Shown here piece by piece: positions 15,560 through 15,931 of a stretch of DNA of 15,931 bases. This stretch comes from Oceanococcus sp051252075 (GTDB taxonomy: Bacteria; Pseudomonadota; Gammaproteobacteria; Nevskiales; Oceanococcaceae): NCBI GenBank assembly GCA_051252075.1, contig JBPOFU010000063.1:1-15931 (forward strand). Direction: 5' to 3'. A program made the position numbers and the translations under genes. Every line of letters starts with the position of its first letter. Within the stretch, counting starts at the first letter, position 1. The notes below the pieces were generated by a model. The model searched no databases. It was not told the origin of the DNA and saw only the letters and a program-made list of their open reading frames with translations.

Positions 15560-15931
15560 GAAAAGTGTTGATAACCCTTGGCTTGTATGACTTGTGGCTG
15601 GCCATTAGCGTCATGCGCCAAAATGCCGCGTTTTCCGACAATACGGCCTATGGTCGCGAATGAAAAACGTAGGTCTTCTGGCAATTCTTTTTGCATGTCC
15701 TGCCAAGCCTGTTCGCTCATGGTGGCCAACAAAGCGTAGTCATCACCACCGTACAAGGCCAATTGCATGGCCTCTTCCTGCTCCATGACCTGCAATTCCA
15801 AGGGCAAGCGCAGCTGATCCAGCTCCAACTCCGCGCCACATTCACTGGCCTGCAAGACATGGTTCAGATCTGCCACTAAACCATCAGAAATATCGATGGC
15901 ACTGTTGGCAAAATCAGCCAAAATCTGGCCT
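15556..15931 (-). CDS. thiL: Thiamine-monophosphate kinase, C-terminal part (cut by window end)
   Basis: This is the last ~125 residues of ThiL, the ATP-dependent kinase that makes thiamine diphosphate from thiamine monophosphate. The reading frame stays open to the edge of the window (codon GGC at 15928-15930), so the N-terminal ATP/metal-binding half lies outside. Visible signatures are AIDISDGLVADL (the AmDvSDGL motif of the PurM-like fold) and YGGDDYALL (GGEDYELL in most family members). The residue after GG is Asp instead of the common Glu, a conservative change. The stop overlaps the pgpA start. Confidence 0.93.
   Translation of the reverse strand, partial: GQILADFANSAIDISDGLVADLNHVLQASECGAELELDQLRLPLELQVMEQEEAMQLALYGGDDYALLATMSEQAWQDMQKELPEDLRFSFATIGRIVGKRGILAHDANGQPQVIQAKGYQHFS

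Overview
The window looks like the chromosome of a Gammaproteobacterium. The thiL-pgpA pair, the folD and cysS housekeeping genes, the MASE1/CHASE histidine kinase and the Arabinose_bd-type AraC regulator all fit that group. The genus cannot be fixed from this sequence alone. Twelve protein genes fill nearly all of the window. No rRNA, tRNA, CRISPR array, insertion sequence or phage gene was seen, and no gene-free stretch exceeds 300 bases.

Layout. Positions 82-1212 (+) encode a lipoprotein of the alkaline phosphatase/phosphodiesterase superfamily. It converges on a minus-strand lipid-oxidation block at 1272-4261. That block holds two tandem membrane di-iron hydroxylases of the sterol desaturase family. 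The first resembles alkylglycerol monooxygenase (AGMO) and the second resembles C4-methylsterol oxidase (ERG25/SMO). A separately terminated membrane fatty acid desaturase follows. An AraC-type regulator (4370-5398, +) is divergent from the desaturase and probably controls it.

Positions 5409-6365 (-) encode a LuxR-type regulator. It is divergent from a 1109-residue exported protein (6610-9939, +) built from an Ig-like module, a large cysteine-containing core that I cannot assign, and three tandem ricin-type beta-trefoil lectin domains. The shared 244-base region between the two carries a dense set of palindromes and direct repeats, which look like operator DNA. This regulator plus lectin unit is the least explained part of the window.

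A strong hairpin separates the lectin gene from a convergent MASE1-CHASE sensor histidine kinase (10021-12432, -) that has no response regulator beside it. The rest is housekeeping. folD (+) provides one-carbon folate metabolism. Convergent to it are cysS, pgpA and the 3' part of thiL (-), the last two overlapping by four bases.

The lipid block would change hydrocarbon chains or ether/sterol-like lipids in the inner membrane. The lectin protein and the lipoprotein act outside the cytoplasm. Functional links between these blocks are inference from proximity only.
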